62,000 nucleotides of DNA from NCBI RefSeq assembly GCF_001039355.2, contig NW_019775620.1, positions 146,653-208,652 on the forward strand, given 5' to 3'. The stretch is from Lingula anatina (lineage: Eukaryota; Brachiopoda; Lingulata; Lingulida; Lingulidae). Below, one piece after another: positions 35,725 through 47,424 of the stretch (position 1 is the first letter of the stretch; each line of letters starts with the position of its first letter). Under the pieces are notes generated by a model. That model was not told where the DNA came from. It worked only from the letters and a program-made list of their open reading frames with translations, and did not search any database. Made by a program: the position numbers and the translations under genes.

Positions 35725-37307
35725 AAAAGACAATGGTGTAGTAGGAATACCAGTGTCTTCTATAGTTTCTTTGATGACAGATTTTATTATGTTCAAGTTT
35801 AAATGGTAATGTGCTAACAGTGCTTTACGGAGAAACAGCAATTAAAATATGTGCCAAAATGACAGACAAGCGACTATTCACAGCAGTTTCGTTCAAATTA
35901 CTGTATATTAGGACCTCAAATGTTCTTTTGTCACAAACCACTGTTAAATTTAACTCACAGATACATGTAGGTGTCGATTTGTAAATGTCGTCAATGTGCG
36001 AGAGCTTTTTTTAACGTCACAGAAATTTTGTTGAGTGGTAGAGATGTGCAGGAAAAAGACCCATACATCCAGTATGTCTTATCTCACTTCCCACTGTCCC
36101 ATTCAACACAACCCAGGGGTAGTCAGGTCAACTTGGTGAGTAAGGAGAAAGACAGGAAAACAGAATTAAACAACATCAGGGACGTCCTAAACCAATGTGG
36201 CAACCCCAAATGGACAATAAAAGAAACACAAGAGCAGAGAAATATTCAGGAGCATACATGTAACATGAAGATGTTCTGTCGTATGCAAAAAAAAAATGTC
36301 ACAATTAAAAGATACGTTCTAACATGCGTGTTCAGCGATCGCCTAAGTGATTCAGGTTCGACACTAGGGGGGCAGCAGTATCAGTTCTCTACCGTACCTG
36401 GCGACACGAACGACACACAGTGGCAGTAGTGTAGACTGAAAAAATATGTTACGTTGACATCGATCTGTGACCTCTATAAAATATTTGCTGCACTCAAAAG
36501 GTGTTTTAGGCGTTATAATTCCCAACTGATGAACTTGTGACTGTGCCTCTTAGACGTTATCAAGAAATGTAATCATGCAAATGCGTGACTGGATCAATAA
36601 TAATCTCAGGCATTTATCATAGCATGATGAACTCTTCAGTATTTCATATCAACGTCTCTGTTTCGACTCAACATTTTATTTTGTATTGTATGGTAAATGC
36701 ATATCATATTGCATTGCACTGTGATTAATTCTTATTATTGTTAAAAAAAAACTCACGAGTGTGGTATATGGATGCATGCATACTAGTAAAACGCATGCTA
36801 TACAAGTATTTTCATCTTGCCAATTTACAAAAAGAAAAAAAAACGTTTTCTTTCACATATATATTTATTCACGTTGTTTTAAATCGTTTTCGTTTAAGTT
36901 ATAAATGAAAAACACATTCCTCGCTTGAATTTTTAGTTCAGAGTTGAAGGCACATTTCTTTATCTTACGATCTTTTTTATCGAAGGAAGTAATACACTGC
37001 GTTTTGTATATCCAGTTTATGTTTATTTTGTTTTTGTTTTCTGTGGTGTTTATACTAATCTGTGTCTTTATAACAGTGTAAGTGTGTAAGTCTTTTCGTA
37101 AATGTACATCCAAGAATGGTATGATCAACACGTGCTCTCCGACTCTCTAAACTGCAGGCTCGTGCATGAAGCAGCTTGCAAACGGTTCTGATCAGAAATC
37201 AATCACGACGACAATTGAAATTCCTGCCTTTTTTCTTTACAAAAAGAGCATTTACAAGTAGAGGACATTTTCTTTTATACTGTCTATTATTTGACGACGC
37301 GGAGGCA
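35725..37307. other. Intergenic region with reverse-transcriptase remnant
   Basis: Apart from the remnant at 35971-36429, this is AT-rich sequence. A TTTATT at 36864-36869 (AATAAA on minus) is a possible poly(A) signal for the protease gene whose stop is at 37308. Confidence 0.5.
35971..36429 (+). pseudogene. Decayed retroelement reverse-transcriptase tail
   Basis: A 152-codon open frame holds SHFPLSH, then VSKEKDRKTELNNIRDVLNQ followed by CGNPKWTIKE. This spacing resembles the block after the catalytic fingers in many invertebrate reverse transcriptases (SHHPLxH ... DKxxExxHIxxAL-xCGYPxW), where the protein then continues to a nuclease domain. The catalytic YADD region is absent, and the last 50 residues look unrelated. 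Judged a truncated retroelement copy, though an extra exon of the upstream gene cannot be excluded. Confidence 0.45.
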
Positions 37308-37519
37308 TCAACATCCGGCGTACAACATTCTGTTGGGAGTATCCCTGGGCACCGACTGCACTATCCCGTGTGTGGACCTGGATAATAAATATAAATACGA
37401 CAGATAAAGTCGTCTTTTTAAAAATTTAATAAAATGGACTGCTAAATGAATGTATATAGGCTAGCCTTACATATCAATTCTGACCGTGATGGGATTACAG
37501 GTTGTGACGGTTTACTCTC

Positions 37520-37564
<45 letters not shown>

Positions 37565-40500
37565 TTCAGTTGAACTAACATAAAAATTGGCATCAAGTAC
37601 CCCTGGGACCGTAAAGAGAATGAACTCACCACAAGTGCAAGAACATGCTCACCACCCGCGGTGTGAGATTTGGCATGGCACTCAAGAACAAGGCAGCGGC
37701 ACCACTCTGAAAGTATGGCAAAACAAGCTGTATGAATCAATATATATGCATGATGAAGGGAAAAATGCAGTAATCAAACGCAGTGTGCGAACTTAGTTCC
37801 CAGCGTGTCAGCATGAACGTTTATAGTTTGTAAGTTTAACATATTCAGATTTACTTGTGAAGAAAGTGTGTTATCACCACTTTGATTAAGAAATGAGGTT
37901 GCTTGGTGGGCATAGCTGTGAGGAAAACACTCATTCCTTGGTTAACATTTATACAAACAACAATTCCTGAAGGAAGTATCCCCCATACGCAAAAACACCC
38001 AGGGAAACTGTTCCACTTACCACAAAGGCGGTCGCTTGTGACGAACCTGAATGATCAAATTAATGATTTTAGGTACGTGTAGAAATGCCATAATATCAAA
38101 GGTTATAATAAAATATAATATCATTGTAACAGTAACAGTTCTTTGGTAGCTAAACAGTGTGAAGTGTGAAGTATAGAGAACGAAGCATTTGATGGCGCAT
38201 TTCATAAGTTTCTCAGTGCCTCTTACATACGAACCTAAAATAAAGGGACTAAAAAGACATAGAAATATATTACAGAAAAAAACGAAAAAAAAAATAAATT
38301 GATTCTGAGAGACAATAAATAAGCACCTCTTCTAAAAAACGTTAAATAATGTGAGTTTTAATTAAGATCTATAAAATTCTGAAAAAAATTAAAGTATATT
38401 GTCTACAATTACCAAATAGGAATTTTTACATTATAAGACACACGAAACATACCAGCAGAAATCGCCAGTACTTACCATCTAATTTGGTAGTTCCAGCGTT
38501 GGAGCTGTGACTCGCACCTAATATACTAGTTCCCTGAAATGAAAAATATTCACTGTGGTATCTTGTACCAGACTAAAAATATACATCGTGAAATAATGTA
38601 ATTGACATATACTGGCTTAATATTTTGATTAGATAGTATGGGATTCGCAAAGCTAAAACGTGCTCAACAATACCCATACTATTCGCACAATCCACATGTT
38701 TACGAGATGTGCAACAGAGATTTAGTGCACAATATGATCAAATACAAATAGTAAAGCCGTTTTCTATTAGACTAGCTATTTCCTAACAAACAACCTACCG
38801 GAGCTATAACATTCACACACGGTCCATAGTTGGAATAAGAAGCAAACCCAAGTTTGGAATCTTTGTATTGCGCTCCAGCTATAACTATTCTGAAATAATA
38901 ATATGAGATAGAGTTAGAGAGAAAGTGTAATTCGGTTGAATAAGATACTGAATAAAACATGGCACCAACTCGTTAGTTTGATAAGACTTGTCGTTTTATT
39001 TATAGGCCTACTAATAACATTTCTAAGGATATTGAGATATACTGTTTGATTGGATTGAAAACAACAGCCAAGAGATAAAAGAAAAGTTTAGACAATCGTG
39101 AAAAAGGTCCTGTTTACCAACGCTATTGTTATTAATTTGAGCCAAACTAAGGCTGCTAAACTCGGATAACGAACAGCGCGTTGGTCTTCTTACACAAAGA
39201 GCGACGACTTTTGACGTCAAATAGGTTGTTACCACCACTTAAAATATAAATCGAATGCAAAAAATAAGACTTTGATCAAGGGGCTTAAATTAATAATTAA
39301 ATACCGAGAAAAAACCCTTTGAAATTATTTGAGAACTGCAAATTAGTCAGCTTAGGAAATTTTGCTAGGTGCTGCGGATTTCAGCTTAGCTGAGACCTAT
39401 TTTTAACAATGCATGGTACTTGTGTAAACCATAGCCGTGTGCAGCACAGCTTACGCGTGATTGGAGTGTGCCGGGGATCCAAGACACGCATCCCTCTGGG
39501 AGTTCCCTGCCGCTGCCGTCACCACTATTCCCTAGAAAACAGCATACCTTAAAATATGTCAAAGCTGCATTGTTTATATTATCACACACTTAGAGATGTT
39601 ATGTGACCTTAGTGATATACGCTTTATTCGAATTTGGAGGTGTTTTTGTGTGAAATCCAAGTACTTTCTCTCGGTATGTGTGTCAAATCATACACTGCCA
39701 CTCTCACGATGACTTGAACATCTCTCCATGGCGTATAAAGCTTTTGTGACAATGTATTATTTCACACATAATTTTGAAATATACCGTTGCAAAGACAAAT
39801 GTTGCACATTCCATGTAATTTTGTATAATTGTTAGAGGAAAGCACTAATTAACATAAATTGGAAAACATTTCAAAACCCGCACACGCTTGTTTAGCAGTA
39901 AATTCTTGCTCTAATGGCTCATACCTGGTCTGTTGCCTCCTTAATTACGTCTTCCCAAGCATGGGACACCGTCATGGCAGTGAGGGAAAGACTGGAATAG
40001 AAAAGACACCATCCTAACGCTGTTTACTGAGATCTGCGAGGTCAATTTTATACTCTGAGCAGACAACCCATACCTATCTAGTAGACATATGGATGTGTCT
40101 GACAAAGCGAAACCACGATGGACCCTACGGTGTAGACTTTTTTTGAGGGGGGGGTATAGTCTGCGAAAAATGGTTAGACCACGGACTTATTGAAAAACAA
40201 AATAGAAGTAAGTTTTTTGTCTTTGGTATATGAGCATATTCAAAATCTAGGAAAATCCAAAATGTGGAGCAGGCATTTTACAGAGAAAATTTAATATGGC
40301 CGCCATGTTGGGACTATACATTGGCAGCAAGGAGAAGGTCTTTAAAACTAAGAAAATGGGGTAGTTTTTTTTTAAATGCGGCCAAAGTGATGTTTATTTA
40401 CTTAATGATGCATCGTCCCTTCCGCTTCTTGCAGTCACTGATGGCGTAGTCCATTCCGTCCAAAACATCACTGAAAAAAAAACAGAACTTAACGCTTATA

Positions 40501-42701
40501 TTGCTTAAAGAAGGCTACATTAATGTGAATATTGATGTTCAGCCTCTGTAACTTATTCAACAAAATGTTAATTCCGCTAACAAAATGACTTTGTGTAGCG
40601 ATGCACACATTTTGTCTGGAGGATCCCTAAAACTCTTACTCTTTCTGGTACTAACTTATGTATTATAACAAAAAAAAAAGACAAAAGGAAAAAGAAAAGA
40701 AAAAGAAATCTACAACGAAGAACAACTTAAAAATAATTTTTATTTTATTTTCAAAAGAAAAACCACGCAAAAAGCAGTTCTCTATCCGCAGAGTCACAAA
40801 CGGATATTACCTTTAATTGTGGTTAAAATGTATCTTCATATTCATTTAATAACATTTAAGGTCTTGATTTTGTAGCAGTAAGGTGAACAGGTAGCAATAC
40901 GGTTTGGGAAATTGTTGCAAAATGGTTGGTTTATACATCACTCACACTAAAGTGCCATAGGCGTCATCTTTCAATATTTTCACGGCCACCAAGTTCACTT
41001 TTCTGGCTACGCCATACGTCTTGCCTCCTACCAGACCTGTAAGTTGACGTAAATTTTATTATTGTTAATATTAAAATACTAAAATGTGCGACCACAAACG
41101 TTCAAATGACTAATTAAGACATATAATTTATATACAATTGGCTTGTCGCCATTGGTAAAGGTACCAATTTTGGGTTAAATGTATATGTAGGGCAGAGTAT
41201 GAATATTATGAGCGCGTTCAGACAAGCGGACGAACAGGTCCGCGGATCAAATATGGCGACCCACTAAAAAGCTTGCCGCTCAATTCCCGATTAGACACTC
41301 TAAAGATTACGCAACAAGCATTCAAGTGGGCCGGCCATATTTGATCTGCTGCTCTGTTAGTCCGCTGTTTTAAATGCGTTCCATCTTGCAGATCCCGAAT
41401 TACAAGTAAATCCAGCAAACAGCTGTTCAGACCTACGTTTTCTGGTAGTAACAGTATATATGATGTTACAAAACCATACAAAATGATGAATATAAATGGA
41501 GACTCTACTTACTTGCAATGTGGGTACCATGGCCGTGGCCATCTTGGTCACTACGACGACCAGATACAAACGATTTCTGAAATAATGAGTGTGATGACTG
41601 TGCAAAAACTATGCATATTTTCACCTTGCTACACACGTTTCTAGCCCTTTGACGTCAATTTGACGGTCTTGCAGATTGGTAACCGTAGGGCACAAAAAGT
41701 CAGTAACATGACATGTTATACATACCATGTAATTCGTAGTTGAAATAGATCGATTAATACAAGAAGCGCGTACGCAGGGGATAGCGCAGTACTTGATGTT
41801 TAAAAAGATGTTCGACTTACTCCGGATATGACCCTCGTGTCAAAATCTGAATGACTGCTTCGGATTCCGCTGGAATAAAATACTTTATATACGTAAACGT
41901 GTACTACAGCCTCCTACATCCTGAGTAATAATCAATATAATTTTCTTGTTTTTGGCTGCTAAAATCCTGCAATTGTACCATGCTACTATTTCATTTGACA
42001 CAACCTAGAACATTAAACTATGCAGTTGAAATCTCTTTAAAAACCTAATGTGCTAAAAATTGGCTTATTAGTCAACATTTCAATTTAAGGCACTTAGATA
42101 AGAGAGGACGGCGGATGTAACCACTGCACTATGAGAGTACTCACGTGTCTAGAATATAAACGTACACCCCTCTCCCGTCGTTACCTGGAGACATTAAACG
42201 GACATCGTTTAAGGTAGATTGACACGTAAACATGGACAAAATTGGGCTAAATAACTTTTCCCATTTCTTTTACATAAAAAAAAACTTATCTACATATAAT
42301 TGAGATAAAATGAAACACATGAAGAGCTAAAATTCCTCTTTTCGTTGTAATATTCACCACCCAACGCACTTCTGCTTTTAGGTTTCTATAAGGTACAATG
42401 TAGTGCCGCGGTGAAGGTAATTCAAGATGGACGCTATCACTACTCTGTCTTTACAGGCCTAGGCATATTCCTTCCTCATATCTTGATATGCACCTCCTTA
42501 ATTCAATATTAAAATAAATGAATGAATTTATTAATTAATTAACTGATCTATAAACGATGTACTCACCAATTGGTCGAAATTTCTTATCAAACTTTCCGCG
42601 GCGAGAGTCAAGCATGTCCAAACCCTGGAACAGCGATTAATGTGACATTAAACTGTTTTATTAGGCATTTTACACAAGAAATCAGAAATAATAATAAGAC
42701 A

Positions 42702-42740
<39 letters not shown>

Positions 42741-42897
42741 CAATAATATAGTACCTACCCACGAACTGGCTTTACTGTTTGTCAGCGCACAGTAGGAGGC
42801 AGGCCACACCCGAACATTCTGTTCTATGTACTCAATGTTTGGATCATTCTTCAGTTGCTCCATATCTCTTCAACAATGATAAAATTTGGAGTGTGGT

Positions 42898-42933
<36 letters not shown>

Positions 42934-43904
42934 AGAGAGAAAGACGAAAAGAAAGAGGTGGTGCGGAGAGAGAGAGAGAAAGAGCCAGGGGAGGCCACCT
43001 ACATTTGCTACGCTCTAGCCCCTTAGCTTCAGAGATTCAACTTTCTTCCTTCAAATAACATCATATTGTTGTAAAATGGTTCTTGCCCACTTTCTAATAT
43101 TTTAACAAATACTCGGCAAAAACTTTTTACGTTTGGAACGCTTCACCCTTATCCATCCAATCACACCCTCCAATATCAAAATTTTAAATCCGCCAATGAT
43201 GGCTCATGTTGTTATCGTCAGATTAGTATGAAAGACTTACGTGACATCCGCATACATTGTCAGGAATTTACTCTTTCCAACTTGAAAATTCTTAGTCACT
43301 TTTTTACTCTTAAGCACGCTCAGTGGCTGACGACTATTCAGGGTTTTGACGGCTGCGGTTAATGTTCTTTCAGCTTTCAGGGCTAGAAAAGAGTAATTTT
43401 AACATTTTCACTTGTTATAATTGAGGAAGTAACAGCATTCAAAATGAAATATTTTAGAACGAGATGAGATCAAGTTTAATCAATTAAAGTACTATATAAA
43501 CATGCCACTTAAAATTTACCAAATTGAAGAAGCATTACACATGAGTTATAATGTATATTATTTTGTTTAGAAAAGGGTACCCTAGTACCGTTAGCGTTAT
43601 TCTTGAGTCGGACAATGAACTTTCTGCTGTCGCTGGCCCTAGGTTTAGCGGACCCTGCCAACTTCAACTTAGGTACATCTGCAAACTGGGTAACCCGTCG
43701 CGACGAAATTCCCAAAACTCCAAGTCCAGATTTGCCATTACTGCTAGCAGAGATAAAGGGCGCGGCAGGTTTCAAAAAGCCCACGCTTGGGGGAACTTGC
43801 GGACCTTTGTTTCCGCCAAACAGGCCTGATAGTATGTTACTCGTAACAGTAGTTGCTTGTTTGAAAATGAAATTGGAAGATTATTAATACCAGTTTTAAC
43901 TATC

Positions 43905-43947
<43 letters not shown>

Positions 43948-44124
43948 AAGAGAGAAAGTAAATAGCTTTGCATTACATATTACAACAAGAAATATGACAA
44001 TCATTCAATGCACATGCCATGCAATGGCATAATAATAATATTACTTGAATAATTAAAGGTGCATCAAGGGGGGTGGAATCACAAGACGGAAGTGCAGTTT
44101 GAAGACGAAATTAGAAAAATATCA

Positions 44125-44171
<47 letters not shown>

Positions 44172-45110
44172 GCCAAAGCATGAGTTAATTTAACTTTGCG
44201 TTACACATTGCAACAAGGGATACGACTATCACTTAATGCGCGTGTCAATTAATGTCATAACAAATTACCTTTCTTTGGTTTCGACACAGGTTTCGCTGCC
44301 GTCAAACTTCCCGGCTGCGGTGAGATAGGGTTGGGAAACAAACGGCGGGCCGCGATTGAGAGCGCTGAAATGAAGGCGGTGAAGTCAGGTGTGAATTTGG
44401 AGATAGGGACTCAGGAAACCATCATACCCTCATTGATAGGCCTCTCAGCCCAGATATATTTTAAATAATATTAAAGCCTTTTATTCAAAGCCAAATGCTG
44501 TCATAAGCCTGCATTGCGTATTTCACAATGAAGAGAAGATAGACTCGAACCCCGCCTTATTTATACAATCTTGGATCCGCCCCCTTAATGCTAAGTACTT
44601 GATTGCATCAAATAAAGTACTGTACATGAAGGGGGTTGAACTCACAAGACGGAATTACAGTTGAGTTCATTGATAACCCTAACATTTTGTCTCTTTCATG
44701 GCTGATTTTAGTGCGCACTGAAAGGCCTACAATTTGGGGCATAAATTTTTTTTCTGTGATAACTGAATGGGCTTTCATTGATTTTGTCATTAAATATTGG
44801 CGTTTCTAGATATCGGGGCCCATTTTGCCCACCAGTCGGGACGACTGGCTGCTCGTGACGTCACAACCAACCTCATTTAACTAGTCAACTTCAAATAACA
44901 GACTACGAACTATTGTGAAGCAAACTTGTTTGTATTCAAGAGGGTTAATGTGTTAATTATATCATCCACCCTTAACAAAAGCAGACCACCGTGTCACTCT
45001 ATATACGAGTAATTTTACTCTTGTTCAGAAGCTTATCATACTGTACCCTGTGCATTCTGACCAATCACAAGAAGAACCAGAATCACTGCGGTGCTACAAT
45101 GGTGCGCCAT
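37308..45110 (-). CDS. Secreted proteinase K-like subtilase (peptidase S8A)
   Basis: Eighteen exons join in frame to 494 aa: 45110-45047, 44364-44269, 43825-43589, 43382-43241, 42867-42759, 42624-42567, 42184-42145, 41869-41821, 41576-41513, 41036-40946, 40470-40402, 39991-39925, 39531-39455, 38889-38799, 38533-38476, 38046-38021, 37706-37630, 37377-37308. Domains: signal peptide (1-21, AVILVLLVIGQNAQ); a basic, Pro/Lys-rich linker (about 22-120); an I9 inhibitor prodomain (KFIVRLKNNAN to IEYIEQNVRV); then the protease. The triad is complete: Asp248 (VYVYILDTG), His281 (DGHGHGTHIA), Ser440 (GSSQATAFV), with oxyanion Asn372 (TAAAGNS). NLSLTA, FASYSNYGPCVNVIAP and the C-terminal TPNRMLYAGC are proteinase K-family hallmarks. 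The serine motif is GSSQAT rather than the usual GTSMAT, which could alter activity. Predicted secreted and self-processed. Confidence 0.93.
37520..37562. repeat. (TAA)n microsatellite in protease intron 17
   Basis: About 14 TAA units between the last two protease exons. Other tracts in this gene: (TTA)n at 42703-42740 and (GA)n at 42901-42928, 43911-43944 and 44131-44168. Confidence 0.92.
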
Positions 45111-45402
45111 CCTCGGTCCAGCCGTCAATGTTGCTTCAAGTGCTGTAAGATTTGACTTTAAATGGTCGAAAATGTCCTCTTTTAAGTAAGTTCCTCAATT
45201 AAAAGACACTACTGGTATCGTTAATCGTTCCAGTTGCATAAAGAGGATATAAAGAGAACTTGACTTTAAATGTGAAAGTTTAATTGCCCATTTATGACGC
45301 AGAATAGCGTTTTCATGAATTTGGGTTAATGTCCATTAAAGTACCATTTGCTAGGTTATATATGTATATATCGGGTATATGTTTATATCACATGGGTTAT
45401 TG

Positions 45403-45533
45403 CTACCCTCTACCAGGGCGACAGATTGATTTTTCACAGATATTCACAGATATGTCTATAGATAAAAAGATGGTCATTTTGGCTTTAAGCAAAAAATGTC
45501 CACAATAATAGCTGCAGCCCTGGTAGAGTGTAG
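45403..45533. mobile_element. 131-bp MITE with 17-bp inverted ends and 7-8 bp target duplication
   Basis: The left end CTACCCTCTACCAGGGC and the reverse complement of the right end CTACACTCTACCAGGGC differ at one base. GTTATTG flanks both ends (45396-45402 and 45534-45540), or GGTTATTG if one base is shared. A 7-8 bp duplication fits a hAT-type element. Relatives lie at 32668-32829, 45713-45770 (left half) and about 55390-55515. Confidence 0.82.
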
Positions 45534-46097
45534 GTTATTGGTGAAGATAGCAACGCTCATAGAAAACAGGATCATTTTGTACTTTGTTCGAAGCACACAC
45601 ATCCGTCATCACTTTTAAGCAGTGCATTTAAAATAACGCGCGATTCATACCAATACTACCAGGTTTTTTTTTACTTTCTCCAAAAATCCTCTAAAAGTAA
45701 ACACTGCTTGTTGTAACCCTCTTCTAGGGCCACAGATTTTTCACCAGATATTCATAGATAATTAAAATCCATCTGAAGGCTGTGACAAGCTAGGAGGACG
45801 TACTCTGCAGTAAAAGACCGATCGATATATCTCGTGTATGTCTGGAATGATTGCGTGGGATTATAACTGAGCCTAGAGGGGAAATGGGCATACTGTCGAG
45901 GTTAAGGGTGCATTCCCAGAGATAAAGATCGATCCAGAGATTTAGATTTAGATCGACGTAACTCCCTGGGGGTTCACGCTAAATTGCAGTCAGCCGAGCG
46001 CGCACCATAGTTAATTACCCCTTACAGCTTTAAGTAGGCTTGACAGACGCTTAAGCCGACTAAGCTGACAGTAATCTAGTGAGACTCCCCACCTGTT

Positions 46098-46259
46098 AGA
46101 TAACTCACAATAAAAAGACACTGTATTGACGCTTTTTACGGCAAAATTTTACTTTGTCTAATATAAGTTCTATAGACTACGCCTTCCCTCTCTACCAGAA
46201 AATAAAAATTATCGAACACGAGTCTACACAGTATCTATGCAAACGGTGAAATTTCACTG
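46098..46259. repeat. 162-bp direct repeat, copy 1
   Basis: Starts 'agataactcacaataaaaag' and ends 'ggtgaaatttcactg'. It differs from copy 2 (47001-47162) at two bases only. The interval between the copies is 741 bp. Confidence 0.95.
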
Positions 46260-47000
46260 GATAGATCGATCTAAAATATATGGGAATGGGGTCTAAGACG
46301 GGCACGCAAGGAGGGGGGGGTGAGGGGGCGTTACCAAGTGCAGTATCCGAGCTTGGGGATGTTTTAGTTTTTTTATTGTACCGGTAGCAGATATTCAAGT
46401 TGAAACAAGACGAAGGAACTTATATGGATAAAAATGCTTTTGATGCACTTAGATATATACAAGCCAAACAGGTGAAAACTATAAAGGAAAAAAATTCAAA
46501 ATAAATACACGAAGAAATAAAAGCAAACTGAATAAAACAACTATTTCAATAAGAATAATTGAGATAAAATATACAGCAACATATGCAAATTAAGGGCACA
46601 TAATGTATCGTTTTTATACATGTATCTTAATTCTGGGCATTTATTGTAATCTCCGATTTTTGATAAATTTTAAAACATTTACGTTTGAAAAGCTCTTTTT
46701 TTCAAGCGAAGGGCCATGGGAGGTCTAGCCCTATACCTCTAAAACCATTAATCCAATTTCTGAATTAATTCGGTTTTCACTATGTTTCATAGAGACGTTT
46801 CATCCAAATAAAAAAGGCTTAAATCTGTTAACCTCAATCTTTGCCACGGCAAATCTGAACCGATTATTACCGGCTTACCTAAATCTAACATTAGCAAGAC
46901 AAAAGAGTATTTCAATTATATAATTAGAAGCCGTCACCCCCATGGTTCGCGTCATAATACCTAAATCGTGTATTAGCTACATTCAAAACCAGTTACAGAA

Positions 47001-47162
47001 AGATAACTCACAATAAAAAGACACTGTATTGACGCTTTTTACGGCAAAATTTTACTTTGTCTAATATAAGTTCTATAGACTACGCCTTCCCTCTCTACCA
47101 GAAAATAAAAATTATCGAGCACGAGTCTGCACAGTATCTATGCAAACGGTGAAATTTCACTG
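47001..47162. repeat. 162-bp direct repeat, copy 2
   Basis: Same orientation as copy 1 and about 99% identical. It ends about 190 bp upstream of the GPCR CCAAT/TATA elements. Terminal TG...CA ends, a primer-binding site or coding sequence expected of an LTR element are not evident. Confidence 0.95.
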
Positions 47163-47350
47163 ACCACAGAAAATTATAAACACCGTTAACTAATACTGAG
47201 TAGTTTAGACACTGTCTCTGCTAACAGAATCTTGTGGTTAACATAAGAACATCAATATAAATATAATATCATGAATATATATTTGCCGCTGCATCTTACC
47301 GTTATTTCTTGGAAACCATTTAAGTTCGTGGTTTAACGTGAGGCTTGGTC

Positions 47351-47370
47351 ATTGGCTGTGGTTATAAAAG
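47351..47370 (+). promoter_or_regulatory. CCAAT and TATA box of the GPCR gene
   Basis: An inverted CCAAT box (ATTGGC, 47351-47356) is followed by TATAAAAG at 47363-47370. Transcription would start about 25-30 bp later, near 47395, leaving a 5' leader of about 30 nt before the first ATG. Confidence 0.7.
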
Positions 47371-47424
47371 AGAAAACTCCCACTCGTTTGTACTGTCCAA
47401 ACCTTAACGGCGCGTGACACGAGC

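Larger units (their letters stand above)
45111..47350. other. Intergenic region with MITE and direct repeat
   Basis: This lies upstream of both the minus-strand protease and the plus-strand GPCR. It contains a MITE (45403-45533), a half copy of the same family (about 45713-45770), and a 162-bp direct repeat pair. No coding exon is recognised. Confidence 0.6.

Noticed and set aside
35971-36429. Extra terminal exon of the novel membrane-protein gene
   Set aside because: The open frame resembles a reverse-transcriptase tail and the upstream gene already has a stop at 35724; annotated as a retroelement remnant instead.
41213-41433. Possible inverted-repeat element around 'agcggac...gtccgct'
   Set aside because: The ends match over only about 8-12 bp with gaps, and no target duplication is visible.
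43551-43887. Plus-strand frames of 92-94 codons
   Set aside because: They are antisense to protease exon 3, which is supported by the phase-matched gene model.
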